A program made the translations under genes and the position numbers. This document shows positions 54,346 through 63,335 of a DNA stretch of 64,000 nt, one piece after another. The stretch is from Colwellia ponticola (GTDB lineage Bacteria > Pseudomonadota > Gammaproteobacteria > Enterobacterales > Alteromonadaceae): NCBI RefSeq assembly GCF_005885605.1, contig NZ_SZVP01000001.1, forward strand, positions 310,001 to 374,000. Direction: 5' to 3'. Within the stretch, counting starts at the first letter, position 1, and the number at the start of each line of letters is the position of its first letter. Below the pieces are notes generated by a model. It ran no database searches, was not told the origin of the DNA, and was given only the letters and a program-made list of their open reading frames with translations.

Positions 54346-55350
54346 TTATTCAAATTTTTTATCGCGAGAAAGTAAATCAGCAGCAGCTAACTTAGCATCT
54401 TTTGCTTGATAGAGCACTTGATATACTTGTTCAACAATAGGCATTTCAACACCGTGGCGTTGTGCGAGCATATGTACTTCTTTGGTGTTTCGATATCCTT
54501 CAACAACCTGACCAATGTCAGCAATCGCTTGTTCCACCTCACTGCCTTGACCTAATGCTAAGCCAAAGCGTCGATTGCGTGATTGATTATCCGTACAGGT
54601 CAATACTAAATCACCCAAACCCGCCATGCCCATAAAAGTAGCTGGCTCTGCTTTTAACGCTAAGCCTAACCGAGTCATCTCAGCTAAGCCACGCGTAATT
54701 AGTGCGGTACGCGCGTTAGCGCCAAAGCCAATACCATCAGCTATGCCTGCGGCAATTGCAATAACATTCTTCACCGCTCCACCAAGTTGTACGCCAATAA
54801 AATCTTTATTGGCGTACACTCTAAACAGCTTATCGCAATGGAGTAAGTTAGATAACTCGGCGACAAAGTCATCGTCCTCAGAAGACAATGAAATAGCGGT
54901 AGGCAAACCTGCAGCCATTTCTCTAGCAAATGTAGGCCCTGACAACACCGCTAAAGAAACACCATTACCCAGTATTCTTTTGGCTACATCTTGCAATAAA
55001 TCCCCGGTTTGTGGATCTAAACCTTTAGTAGCCCAAGCAACTTTAGCATTGGCTGTTAACATGGGTTTAATTTGTTTAAGTATATCGGCAAAGGCAAAGC
55101 TAGGCACAACCACTAAAATATTATGACTTGCTTGCACTGCTTTACTTAAATCAGCTTCAAGTGATAACGTTTCAGGAAAAGGGCAATCAGCGAGGTACTT
55201 ACTGTTTTCTCTCTCCTGAGCCATTGCAGCAACATGATTCGCATCACGCCCCCACAATAAGGTTTTATGGCCGTTTCGAGCTAAACAAATAGCCAAAGCT
55301 GTGCCATAAGACCCGGCACCAAGTACTGTAATTTTTGCTGGTAACGACAT
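54346..55350 (-). CDS. gpsA: Glycerol-3-phosphate dehydrogenase [NAD(P)+] GpsA
   Basis: GpsA reduces dihydroxyacetone phosphate to glycerol-3-phosphate, the backbone for the PlsY reaction. The 334-aa product starts [23 protein letters not shown] (dinucleotide fold), has the conserved [16 protein letters not shown] and the catalytic lysine in [18 protein letters not shown]. Length is close to E. coli (339 aa). It ends the yibN-grxC-secB-gpsA run, which matches the E. coli order; spacing from secB is 49 nt. Confidence 0.96.
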   Translation of the reverse strand: MSLPAKITVLGAGSYGTALAICLARNGHKTLLWGRDANHVAAMAQERENSKYLADCPFPETLSLEADLSKAVQASHNILVVVPSFAFADILKQIKPMLTANAKVAWATKGLDPQTGDLLQDVAKRILGNGVSLAVLSGPTFAREMAAGLPTAISLSSEDDDFVAELSNLLHCDKLFRVYANKDFIGVQLGGAVKNVIAIAAGIADGIGFGANARTALITRGLAEMTRLGLALKAEPATFMGMAGLGDLVLTCTDNQSRNRRFGLALGQGSEVEQAIADIGQVVEGYRNTKEVHMLAQRHGVEMPIVEQVYQVLYQAKDAKLAAADLLSRDKKFE

Positions 55351-55399
55351 AAAAAACCTTATTTACACGTTAATATGACTTAAAATATTTTAGCTCTAA

Positions 55400-55894
55400 C
55401 TAGTGAGTTTCTGTACTTTGTGGCGCGTTTTCTTGTGCTGCACGTTGTTGCACATAAGAAGCATATAAACCTTCAAAATTAACGGGTGTTAAGTTAAATT
55501 GTGGGAATGAACCACGGTTTACTAAGCTTGCCACTGTTTCACGCGCATATGGGAACAATGTTGTTGGGCAGAACGCACCAATAGTATGTGCTAATTGTGC
55601 TTCAGGTAAATTACCAATAGTAAAAATACCGGCTTGTTGGACCTCAGCTAAAAAGGCAGTTTTATCTTCTACAGTAGCAGTAACCGTGACAGATAAAACG
55701 ACTTCATAGGTATTGTCTGCTAATTTAGTAGAGCGCGTATCAAGGTCTAATTTGATTTCAGGCTTCCAATCTAATTGAAAAACTGCAGGAGAGTTTGGCG
55801 TTTCAAAAGAAACATCTTTCGTATAAATACGTTGAATAGCAAATTCTGGCGATTGTTGTGTTTCATTATTTGCTACTTGATTTTCTTCTGCCAT
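55400..55894 (-). CDS. secB: Protein-export chaperone SecB
   Basis: SecB is the tetrameric cytoplasmic chaperone that keeps precursors unfolded and delivers them to SecA. The 164-aa product has the family segments [29 protein letters not shown], and the conserved [37 protein letters not shown]. Slightly longer than E. coli (155 aa) at both acidic, Gln-rich ends. GGAGCC lies upstream. Operon order grxC-secB-gpsA is conserved; the 154-nt gap before secB suggests it may also have its own promoter. Confidence 0.96.
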   Translation of the reverse strand: MAEENQVANNETQQSPEFAIQRIYTKDVSFETPNSPAVFQLDWKPEIKLDLDTRSTKLADNTYEVVLSVTVTATVEDKTAFLAEVQQAGIFTIGNLPEAQLAHTIGAFCPTTLFPYARETVASLVNRGSFPQFNLTPVNFEGLYASYVQQRAAQENAPQSTETH

Positions 55895-56048
55895 GAGTGG
55901 CTCCTTTATGAGTTTTTTATTATTTATGTTATCTAGCTTTATGCTAACTTTGCTTATTAACTGCTGTAGCTTGAGCTACTTAGAGCGCAACGACATCATA
56001 TCACTAAAAAGACACCTAAAAATTTTTTACAGGGTTCTAAGTATCGTT

Positions 56049-56309
56049 TTATTGAGCTGCTAACAGTGTGTCTAATTTGTTGTTTCTTTCTAGACCGACT
56101 AATTCATCACAGCCACCAACATGAACATTGCCGATAAATATTTGTGGAACAGTATAACTACCATTACTGCGCTCAATCATGGCGCTACGTATAGCCATGT
56201 CGCCATCAATCTTTATTTCATTGTAATCAGCTGACTTACTCTTTAATAACGCCAGTGCGTGGCTGCAATAAGGGCAGAATGCTTTAGTATATATGTCTAT
56301 TTTTGCCAT
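56049..56309 (-). CDS. grxC: Glutaredoxin 3
   Basis: From the ATG at 56309 the product is 86 aa, MAKIDIYTKAFCPYCSHALALL, the size and start of E. coli Grx3 (83 aa); an in-frame longer start at 56339 would add an extra basic MNKTVKRVKK. The active site is Cys-Pro-Tyr-Cys and the glutathione-binding TVPQIFIGNVHVGGCDEL segment is intact. It reduces glutathione-mixed disulfides and ribonucleotide reductase. Neighbours yibN (upstream) and secB are as in E. coli. Confidence 0.94.
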   Translation of the reverse strand: MAKIDIYTKAFCPYCSHALALLKSKSADYNEIKIDGDMAIRSAMIERSNGSYTVPQIFIGNVHVGGCDELVGLERNNKLDTLLAAQ

Positions 56310-56358
56310 TTTCTTCACTCTTTTGACGGTTTTATTCACTAGTTGCGTTATAAGCTCA

Positions 56359-56784
56359 TTATTTAACTACAGGTAAACCTGCACTTGTCCAGCTATTCAT
56401 ACCGCCTTTGAGTACACTAACGCGAGCGAAGCCACTTTTATGTAAATTAGTCGCAATTTGCACAGCACTCATGCCCGCAGTACATACTACAATAATGGGC
56501 TTGTCTTTATATTTTTCAAGACTAGCCGTACCATTTTTACTGATTTTATCGCTTGATAAACTAATTGCATCAAGAATATGACCTGCTTTAAATTCATTCT
56601 CTTTGCGTATATCAAGTGCAATACCGTCTTCTCTATTCATCAAAAAAGTTAAATCTTGTGTACTAATTTGTTTGATGGGTGATAATTGCATTCTAATTGT
56701 TGTGACGATTATCATTACGAGTAAGGCAACCCAAATCGCGCTTAACATGCCATTGTTGCTTGCAAAAGCAATAAATTGTTCCAT
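56359..56784 (-). CDS. yibN: Membrane-anchored rhodanese-like protein YibN
   Basis: A 141-aa protein with one N-terminal membrane segment (about 12-30) and a rhodanese domain (about 40-138) whose active-site Cys lies in IVVCTAGMSAVQIA. Length equals E. coli YibN (143 aa), which is in the same position before grxC. Sulfurtransferase activity is presumed from the domain; the physiological substrate is not known. It begins the minus-strand run toward gpsA and is divergent from gpmI. Confidence 0.92.
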   Translation of the reverse strand: MEQFIAFASNNGMLSAIWVALLVMIIVTTIRMQLSPIKQISTQDLTFLMNREDGIALDIRKENEFKAGHILDAISLSSDKISKNGTASLEKYKDKPIIVVCTAGMSAVQIATNLHKSGFARVSVLKGGMNSWTSAGLPVVK

Positions 56785-56934
56785 AAATAAAAGACCATTA
56801 TTATAAAATTTCGAATCGGCACATTATACGCAAACCTTTTAGAATTGCGAGCATATACCGTGCGCTAATCTTGAGTTATTTAACAGACAAGGTTTCTTTG
56901 TTAAATCCTTAGTGAATAACATAATCTGAGGGTG

Positions 56935-56940
56935 TATAAT
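56935..56940 (+). promoter_or_regulatory. -10 element for gpmI
   Basis: TATAAT at 56935-56940 in GGTGTATAATAC, 47 nt before gpmI. A GTGAAT-like -35 at 17-nt spacing is weak. Confidence 0.45.
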
Positions 56941-56986
56941 ACTTGCCCAAAAACTCAACATAACACAACACTTAACGGGGATAATA

Positions 56987-58558
56987 ATGGCGCATAAAAA
57001 ATCTACAGTACTGATGATTCTTGATGGTTGGGGATACAGAAAAGAAACCAGCTCAAATGCGATTCATCAAGCCAATACACCGGTATTAGATGATTTAAAA
57101 GCCAATTACCCTAATATGCTTATTGACACGTCAGGTATGGCTGTTGGCTTACCTGAAGGACAAATGGGTAATTCTGAAGTAGGTCATGTGAACTTAGGTG
57201 CTGGTCGTATTGTTTATCAAGACTTCACCCGTATTACTAAAGCGATCGCTGATGGTGAGTTTAGTGATAACGCTATTTTATGCCAAACCGTCGATAAAGC
57301 TTCTTCAACAAATAACGCTGTGCATATTTTCGGCTTACTATCTCCGGGCGGCGTACATAGCCATGAAGATCACATTTTTTCCATGATGGAACTTGCCCAA
57401 AAACGCGGTGCTAAAAAAGTTTACTTGCATGCCTTTTTAGATGGCAGAGATACACCACCACGCAGCGCACAAGCTTCTTTAGAAAAAGCCCAACAAAAAT
57501 TTTCTCAACTGTTTGCTGAACCAAACACAGGCGAAGGTCAAATTGCGTCAGTGATAGGTCGTTACTATGCCATGGATAGAGATCAACGCTGGGATCGTGT
57601 TGAAGCAGCTTACAACCTCATGGTAAATGGCGAAGGTTTACATCAATATAGTAATGCCTTAGATGCCCTGACTGCAGCTTATGAGCGTGATGAAAACGAT
57701 GAGTTTGTTGGCGCTAGTGCTATTACAACCCCCTCAGGTGACAGCATTAAAGTCAATGACGGTGATGCATTGATATTTATGAACTTTAGAGCAGATAGAG
57801 CACGCCAATTTAGCCGTTGCTTTACCGAAGAAAACTTTTCAGGCTTTACCCGAGTACGCGTGCCAGCAATTAGTAACTTTGTCATGTTGACACAATATGC
57901 TGGTGATATAAATGCGCCGTCTGCTTTTGCACCTGCAACGCTAAATAACGTGATGGGTGAATGGCTCGCTAAACATAATAAAACGCAGCTACGTATTTCT
58001 GAAACGGAGAAGTATGCGCATGTGACTTTTTTCTTTAGTGGCGGTAAAGAAGATACTTTTACTGGCGAGGACCGCATATTAGTGCCCTCTCCTGATGTCG
58101 CTACTTACGACTTACAACCTGAAATGAATTCAACTTTACTCACTGATAAACTCGTTGCTGCTATTGAAAGTGGCAAATATGATTTTATTGTCTGTAATTA
58201 CCCTAATGGCGATATGGTTGGTCATACGGGAAGTTTTGATGCCGCAGTAAAAGCCTGTGAAGCCGTAGATACATGTATTGGTCGCGTCGTTAAAGCATTA
58301 AAAGATAACGATGGTGAATGCTTCATTACGGCCGATCACGGTAACGCCGAACAAATGCAAGACCCTGTATCGGGTCAAGCGCATACCGCACATACTTGTG
58401 AACCAGTACCTCTTATTTATGTTGGTCGCCCCGCCAAACCAGCAGCTTCAGGCACCTTAAGTGATATATCGCCTAGCCTCTTACATTTGATGGCTATAGA
58501 GCAACCTGAAGAAATGACTGGCTCAGTGTTAATGCAACTCACTGATACCGTTAACTAA
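56987..58558 (+). CDS. gpmI: 2,3-bisphosphoglycerate-independent phosphoglycerate mutase
   Basis: GpmI interconverts 3- and 2-phosphoglycerate with Mn2+ and no cofactor sugar phosphate. The 523-aa product has the first metal site ILDGWGYR, phospho-acceptor Ser63 in [14 protein letters not shown], and the second metal set in [12 protein letters not shown] and [11 protein letters not shown]. Length matches the family (510-515 aa). GGGGATAAT is the ribosome binding site. The gpmI-envC-yibQ order is as in E. coli, and gpmI is divergent from yibN. Confidence 0.96.
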   Translation: MAHKKSTVLMILDGWGYRKETSSNAIHQANTPVLDDLKANYPNMLIDTSGMAVGLPEGQMGNSEVGHVNLGAGRIVYQDFTRITKAIADGEFSDNAILCQTVDKASSTNNAVHIFGLLSPGGVHSHEDHIFSMMELAQKRGAKKVYLHAFLDGRDTPPRSAQASLEKAQQKFSQLFAEPNTGEGQIASVIGRYYAMDRDQRWDRVEAAYNLMVNGEGLHQYSNALDALTAAYERDENDEFVGASAITTPSGDSIKVNDGDALIFMNFRADRARQFSRCFTEENFSGFTRVRVPAISNFVMLTQYAGDINAPSAFAPATLNNVMGEWLAKHNKTQLRISETEKYAHVTFFFSGGKEDTFTGEDRILVPSPDVATYDLQPEMNSTLLTDKLVAAIESGKYDFIVCNYPNGDMVGHTGSFDAAVKACEAVDTCIGRVVKALKDNDGECFITADHGNAEQMQDPVSGQAHTAHTCEPVPLIYVGRPAKPAASGTLSDISPSLLHLMAIEQPEEMTGSVLMQLTDTVN

Positions 58559-58680
58559 GCTTTTACTAAGCATTCATTAACTAACAGATGAAGTAATAAC
58601 GTTAGCTTAAGTTATTAAATAATATAACTGATTAGCTAATGTGCTCGCCATTGCTTCATTTTTATTAGCCATTATCTACG

Positions 58681-59868
58681 ATGAGACTTTTTATCAATAC
58701 TTACTTAGTCAGTAATTTGACCCGATATACTGTAATAATAAGTTTAGTATTACTAAGCTTATTATTTACTGCAACAGCGCCAGCACAACAAAGTGATGGC
58801 AATGCTGATGCTCAACTGCAAAGTCGCGCCAAGCTTAGTGACGTGCAAAAAGCGATCGCTAAGCAAGAATCCAATATCTTTGATACCAACAAACAGCGCA
58901 GCAGTTTAGAACAGCAACTCAAAACAGATGATCTAGCCATTGCCAACGTCACTAAAGCGATTAATAACATAGAAGCTGAACTATCAATTACACAGAGTAA
59001 AATCGTCGACTTAGCCGTAGAAAAAAAACAACTGAACCTTTCAAAAGAAAGACAAGAGCAGTTACTTGCCAAGCAACTTAGATCCGCCTACACCACAGGT
59101 CAGCATGATTATCTCAAGTTACTTTTAAACCAAGACCAAAGTGAAAAAATTCAACGTACCATTAGCTATTATCAATATATAAACAAAGCCAGAATAAAAG
59201 AAATAGAAAGCTTTCAAGCCACAATCGCTCAGTTATTACAAGTAAGTACCGAACACCAAACACAAATAGCTAATTTACAACAGCTTAAAGACGAGCAATT
59301 ACAAAAAGATAATCAATTAAGAATTAGTAAAGCACAGCGTAGTAATACCCTGCAAAAGCTAAGCCGTCAGTTACTTTCTAGCCAACAACAATTAAATAAA
59401 CTTAAAGCCGAAGAAGAAAACTTAAATCAAGCGTTAAACAAGCTAGCTGCGATTATTCAAGCAGAAATAGATTTAACAGGCTTAAGTAAGTTACAAAATA
59501 AATTATCTTGGCCAGTTAAAGGCAAAACCCTACATCGTTTCGGCACGAGAAAACAAGGTTATTTAACATGGAAAGGGGTGTTAATTTCTGCGCCTATTAG
59601 TCGACAAGTTCAAACTATTCATAATGGTACTGTGCTCTTTTCAGATTGGCTAAAGGGCTATGGCTTATTAACAGTTATTGACCATGGCAATGGTTATATG
59701 AGTCTTTACGCTCACAACCAAACCTTATTAAAATCTGTCGGTGAGCGTGTAGAAACAGGAGAGCCTATTGCGTTAATAGGCCAAAGTGGTGGTTTAGAAC
59801 AACCTGGTTTATATTTTGAAATTCGCCATCGAGGCAAAGCGCTAAACCCTAAGCTATGGTGTCGTTAA
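58681..59868 (+). CDS. envC: Murein hydrolase activator EnvC
   Basis: EnvC activates the amidases AmiA/AmiB at the septum in response to FtsEX. The 395-aa product has an N-terminal hydrophobic signal segment (about 14-36), a long periplasmic coiled coil (about 45-265) and a C-terminal LytM/M23 domain (about 275-393). The LytM metal site is degenerate: the HxxxD position reads WKGVLI, and only fragments of the second His motif remain (YAHN), as expected for a regulator without peptidase activity. Order gpmI-envC-yibQ is conserved. Its stop lies 2 nt before the next gene. Confidence 0.92.
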   Translation: MRLFINTYLVSNLTRYTVIISLVLLSLLFTATAPAQQSDGNADAQLQSRAKLSDVQKAIAKQESNIFDTNKQRSSLEQQLKTDDLAIANVTKAINNIEAELSITQSKIVDLAVEKKQLNLSKERQEQLLAKQLRSAYTTGQHDYLKLLLNQDQSEKIQRTISYYQYINKARIKEIESFQATIAQLLQVSTEHQTQIANLQQLKDEQLQKDNQLRISKAQRSNTLQKLSRQLLSSQQQLNKLKAEEENLNQALNKLAAIIQAEIDLTGLSKLQNKLSWPVKGKTLHRFGTRKQGYLTWKGVLISAPISRQVQTIHNGTVLFSDWLKGYGLLTVIDHGNGYMSLYAHNQTLLKSVGERVETGEPIALIGQSGGLEQPGLYFEIRHRGKALNPKLWCR

Positions 59869-59870
59869 CA

Positions 59871-60674
59871 ATGATGCGTACATGCGTTTTTCTTATATTT
59901 TTTTTAGCTACTTTCAGCATTAAAACTTTTGCACAGACTCTGGCAAGTAACGTCGACATTAAGTCACTACTTAAGACACAGACAAAGCGCGTCGCTATTA
60001 TAATTGATGATATGGGCTATCGTCGCACCGACAAAGATGCTCTGACCTTACCAGGCGCAGTTACCTATGCTTTTTTACCTCATACCACTTACGGTAAAAA
60101 ACTAGCGATACAAGCCAATAGTACTAATCACGATGTACTGCTTCATATTCCCATGGAGTCTGAGAATAAAAAGAAACTAGGTCCTGGCGCACTAACTAGT
60201 CACATGAATAAACAAGCGTTCAGCCAAAGCTTAACGGCTTCTTTCGCTGAAATTCCTTTTGCTATTGGTATTAATAATCATATGGGCAGTTATTTGACAC
60301 AGCTATACCAACCAATGGCATGGACAATGGCGTTTTTAAAAAAAAATAACTTATTGTTTTTAGACAGTAAAACCAGTTTGTCTTCTAGAGCCCAACAAGC
60401 CGCAATTGATTTTGGCGTACCTGTACAAGCTAGACATATATTTTTAGATAATGAATTAACCGATAAGTATATTAGTGAGCAATTTAGGCAACTGATTAAC
60501 TTTACTAAAGAGCATCATAGCGCTATTGCTATCGCCCACCCACATCCTGAAACAGTAGCGATGTTAACCAAGTTAATCCCCACACTAAAAACACATGGTA
60601 TTGAATTAGTACCACTATCAAGTTTATATTCAACGACAATCAGTACTCAAAAAAAGTTGTTAGCCAGTAATTAA
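59871..60674 (+). CDS. yibQ: Divergent polysaccharide deacetylase family protein (YibQ-like)
   Basis: A 267-aa protein with a signal peptide (MMRTCVFLIFFLATFSIKTFA) and a divergent polysaccharide deacetylase NodB-like fold: VAIIIDDMGYRRTDK holds the catalytic Asp pair, GINNHMGSYLT the metal histidines, and FLDSKTSLSS and AIAHPHPET later motifs. A DegS-like or deacetylase substrate is unknown; E. coli YibQ sits in the same place after envC. A longer start at 59856 would overlap envC and lengthen the signal region; the ATG at 59871 is preferred. Confidence 0.88.
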   Translation: MMRTCVFLIFFLATFSIKTFAQTLASNVDIKSLLKTQTKRVAIIIDDMGYRRTDKDALTLPGAVTYAFLPHTTYGKKLAIQANSTNHDVLLHIPMESENKKKLGPGALTSHMNKQAFSQSLTASFAEIPFAIGINNHMGSYLTQLYQPMAWTMAFLKKNNLLFLDSKTSLSSRAQQAAIDFGVPVQARHIFLDNELTDKYISEQFRQLINFTKEHHSAIAIAHPHPETVAMLTKLIPTLKTHGIELVPLSSLYSTTISTQKKLLASN

Positions 60675-60732
60675 CGATACTTATTATTCACGACACTTAT
60701 ATTAACGACGCCTACATTATTTCACTAACAAG

Positions 60733-61497
60733 TTAAAAATTAATGTTATTTTCTTTGAGTACTTGATGTAGGTACTTCACCGGTATGGCGTAGGTAATGC
60801 CGCTGGGGTTACTAATAACCGCTTCTTTAGTTGTCTGTACAAAAACTTTATTAATAATCCCCACCACCTTACCTGTTTCCATATCATACATAGCACTGCC
60901 GCTATTACCTGGGTAAGCCGTTGCATCAAGTTGGTAGACCAAATAAGGGTTACGCATACGCTTAAGCATTTTTAAACTAATTTGCTCTGCTGAAACGGCT
61001 GGAATAACAGTAGGCGTAATACTGGCAATCATGCCACGATGAGTCACAGGATATAGACCTAAAATAGCACCAATAGGAAAACCAGTAAAAGCAATATAGC
61101 TGCCATCAGCATAGAAATCAGCACTGGCTAAGCTCATTGCCGGTAAGGCAGGACCCGATATTTTTAGAATCGCTAAATCATACAAGCTTGAGGTAGCAAC
61201 AATATCAGCTTTTCTTACCTTAGCATTTTTACCTGAGCCAACAAATACCGCCATTTCTTGTAATAAGCTTTCATCAAGTAAGCTAGGTAATACATGTTCA
61301 TTAGTGACCACATACTGTCCATTACCAATAACAAAACCAGTACCACGTAAAATATTTTGTGGTCGACTTGTTGGCGTATGTATACCAATACCAACCACAG
61401 AAGGTTTAATTTTAGCAACAAGATCAACAAACGCTGCCTGCGCGTATGGTGTAAATAAAAAGACAATAGCTAGCAATATAGACGTATACCTAGACAT
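60733..61497 (-). CDS. Periplasmic trypsin-like serine protease
   Basis: A 254-aa secreted protease: signal peptide (about 1-21, ending YAQA), and a chymotrypsin-fold S1C domain with His in VTNEHVLPSLL, Asp in SLYDLAILKI and Ser in YPGNSGSAMYD. It resembles DegP/DegQ protease cores but has no PDZ domain, so it is not a Do-type oligomer. The role is unknown. It lies at the left edge of the exosortase-associated genes, divergent from the ligase, and could process matrix or surface proteins (inference). It is the third HtrA-like core in the window after degQ and degS. Confidence 0.88.
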   Translation of the reverse strand: MSRYTSILLAIVFLFTPYAQAAFVDLVAKIKPSVVGIGIHTPTSRPQNILRGTGFVIGNGQYVVTNEHVLPSLLDESLLQEMAVFVGSGKNAKVRKADIVATSSLYDLAILKISGPALPAMSLASADFYADGSYIAFTGFPIGAILGLYPVTHRGMIASITPTVIPAVSAEQISLKMLKRMRNPYLVYQLDATAYPGNSGSAMYDMETGKVVGIINKVFVQTTKEAVISNPSGITYAIPVKYLHQVLKENNINF

Positions 61498-61642
61498 AGT
61501 TTTTTCCTAAGTGAAATAACCGAAAAGTTGTTATCAATAAATACTACCTTAAAGCATACTACATACATAATTATTTGAGGCAATGATTGAGGTATCTTTA
61601 TCTCTACTTGCCTAGATAATAGTTTCACCGTCATAATAACAA

Positions 61643-61662
61643 GACTAATAACATTATTAGTC
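61643..61662. promoter_or_regulatory. Inverted repeat upstream of the acyl-CoA ligase
   Basis: GACTAATAA (61643-61651) / TTATTAGTC (61654-61662), separated by 2 nt, 51 nt before the ligase ATG. A near-continuous dyad such as a dimeric regulator would use. Regulator unknown. Confidence 0.4.
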
Positions 61663-61712
61663 ACAGTTAAGCACTCGCTAAGTGAGTACCCAATTAATTG
61701 TCAGGATGATAA

Positions 61713-63314
61713 ATGACTACCTTTGTTCATGAACTTATAAGCCATAGCGCACTGCAAACTCCAACGGCCATTGCTCTGCAAATAAAAGCTAAAGAACTAA
61801 GTTATGCTCAACTTAATAGTAAAATAACAAAAGTAGCACAAGCCTATGCTGCACTTGCCCTTACTCAGGGTGATCGTGTGGGTATTTATTTAGCAAAAAA
61901 TCAAGAAAATGTACAAAGCATGTTTGCCTGCTCGTTAATCGGCGCGGCTTTTGTACCGATTAATCCGGTATTAAAAGCTCAACAAGTTCACTATATTGCT
62001 AATGACTGTCAAATAAAGTTACTGATCACCAACCGTGCAAGACTCGCGGCACTTACCCCTTTATTAGCCCAATTACCTGCGCTAGCAAGTATTATTGTGA
62101 TTGATGCTAACAATCAAGAAATAACTAAAACAGTATGTACTAATACGGTTAATATACTTAGCTGGCAAGCTTTCCTTGAGTTAGGCGAGCAGCGTTCAGC
62201 TAACCTACAGCCCCCTATATCGGCAAATGCTCTTGCTGCTATTTTGTATACATCAGGCAGCACAGGTCAACCAAAAGGTATTATGCTCAGCCATACCAAT
62301 ATCGTACTGGGCGCAAAATCGGTCAGTCAGTACCTAGAGCAAACCGCTGATGACAATATACTCGCAGTATTGCCGTTAAGCTTTGATTATGGGCTTAACC
62401 AATTGACCAGTTGTTTTCTTGTCGGCGCTAAATGTATATTACTTGACTACTTGTTAGCAAACGATGTCATAAAAGCCATTAGCAAATATAGTATTACGGG
62501 TTTAGCGGCAGTGCCACCATTATGGCTACAATTAACGAAGGCAAACTGGCCAAAAGGTGTCGGTCAATCTGTACGCTATTTTACTAATTCTGGGGGCGTA
62601 TTACCGTTAAAGACCCTAAATGCTTTACAACACTATATGCCTCAAGCTAAACCTTATCTTATGTATGGCTTAACCGAGGCTTTTCGCTCAAGTTTTTTAC
62701 CGCCTAGTGAAATAAAAAATCGTCCTACTTCAATCGGTAAAGCCATTCCTCATGCCGAAATTCTGGTTTTGCGTGACGATGGTAGTTGTTGTGATGATAA
62801 TGAAATAGGGGAACTAGTACATATTGGGCCGCTAGTCTCGTTAGGTTATTGGCAAAATAAAGCGGCCACTGCTGAACGGTTTAAGCCGACGCCTAAACAA
62901 GCAATAAATAGACAAAACACTGCACTGGCGGTGTTTTCTGGTGATTATGTTAAACGTGATACTGAGGGGTTTCTTTATTTTGTCGCCAGAAAAGATGCGA
63001 TGATCAAAACCTCAGGCTATCGAGTTAGTCCAACCGAAGTAGAGTCGGTATTATTACAATGTCCGCTGATTGATGAGATAGCGATAATAGCTAGTCCCAG
63101 TAACGAACTTGGTCAAAGTATTACCGCCTTGATAGTCACTTTAAATAAAAATACCGAGGTAGCTGAAGCAGTTGTGATGAAATATTGTCAAGTTAACTTA
63201 CCTAACTATATGATACCCAAAAAAATAATATTCTTAAATGAGCTACCACGCAACACAAATGGTAAAGTAGATACCGCGTGGTTAAGCAAAAATTATAATA
63301 ATGAGCTGATTTAA
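61713..63314 (+). CDS. Acyl-CoA ligase (AMP-forming), exosortase-system associated
   Basis: A 533-aa adenylate-forming enzyme: ATP loop ILYTSGSTGQPKG, TGLTEAF-type A5 region (YGLTEAFRSSF), GDYVKRDTEGFLYFVARKDAMIKTSGYRVSP (hinge and A8), and the catalytic Lys in PRNTNGKVD. It activates a carboxylate as acyl-AMP and transfers it to CoA or a carrier. This gene followed by a PLP decarboxylase is the pair that starts many exosortase A/PEP-CTERM exopolysaccharide clusters, where it is annotated as exosortase A system-associated ligase. Substrate not known. GTCAGGATGAT precedes the ATG. Confidence 0.88.
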   Translation: MTTFVHELISHSALQTPTAIALQIKAKELSYAQLNSKITKVAQAYAALALTQGDRVGIYLAKNQENVQSMFACSLIGAAFVPINPVLKAQQVHYIANDCQIKLLITNRARLAALTPLLAQLPALASIIVIDANNQEITKTVCTNTVNILSWQAFLELGEQRSANLQPPISANALAAILYTSGSTGQPKGIMLSHTNIVLGAKSVSQYLEQTADDNILAVLPLSFDYGLNQLTSCFLVGAKCILLDYLLANDVIKAISKYSITGLAAVPPLWLQLTKANWPKGVGQSVRYFTNSGGVLPLKTLNALQHYMPQAKPYLMYGLTEAFRSSFLPPSEIKNRPTSIGKAIPHAEILVLRDDGSCCDDNEIGELVHIGPLVSLGYWQNKAATAERFKPTPKQAINRQNTALAVFSGDYVKRDTEGFLYFVARKDAMIKTSGYRVSPTEVESVLLQCPLIDEIAIIASPSNELGQSITALIVTLNKNTEVAEAVVMKYCQVNLPNYMIPKKIIFLNELPRNTNGKVDTAWLSKNYNNELI

Positions 63315-63335
63315 CTATATAACAAGGGCAGTAAC

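Noticed and set aside
54626-55126. 166-codon plus-strand frame inside gpsA
   Set aside because: It lies wholly antisense to gpsA, whose protein has all family motifs; the amino-acid string has no recognisable domain and no ribosome binding site.
61500-61712. Sigma-54 promoter for the exosortase-associated operon
   Set aside because: PEP-CTERM loci are often sigma-54 dependent, but no TGGC-N8-TTGC(A/T) match was found in this gap.
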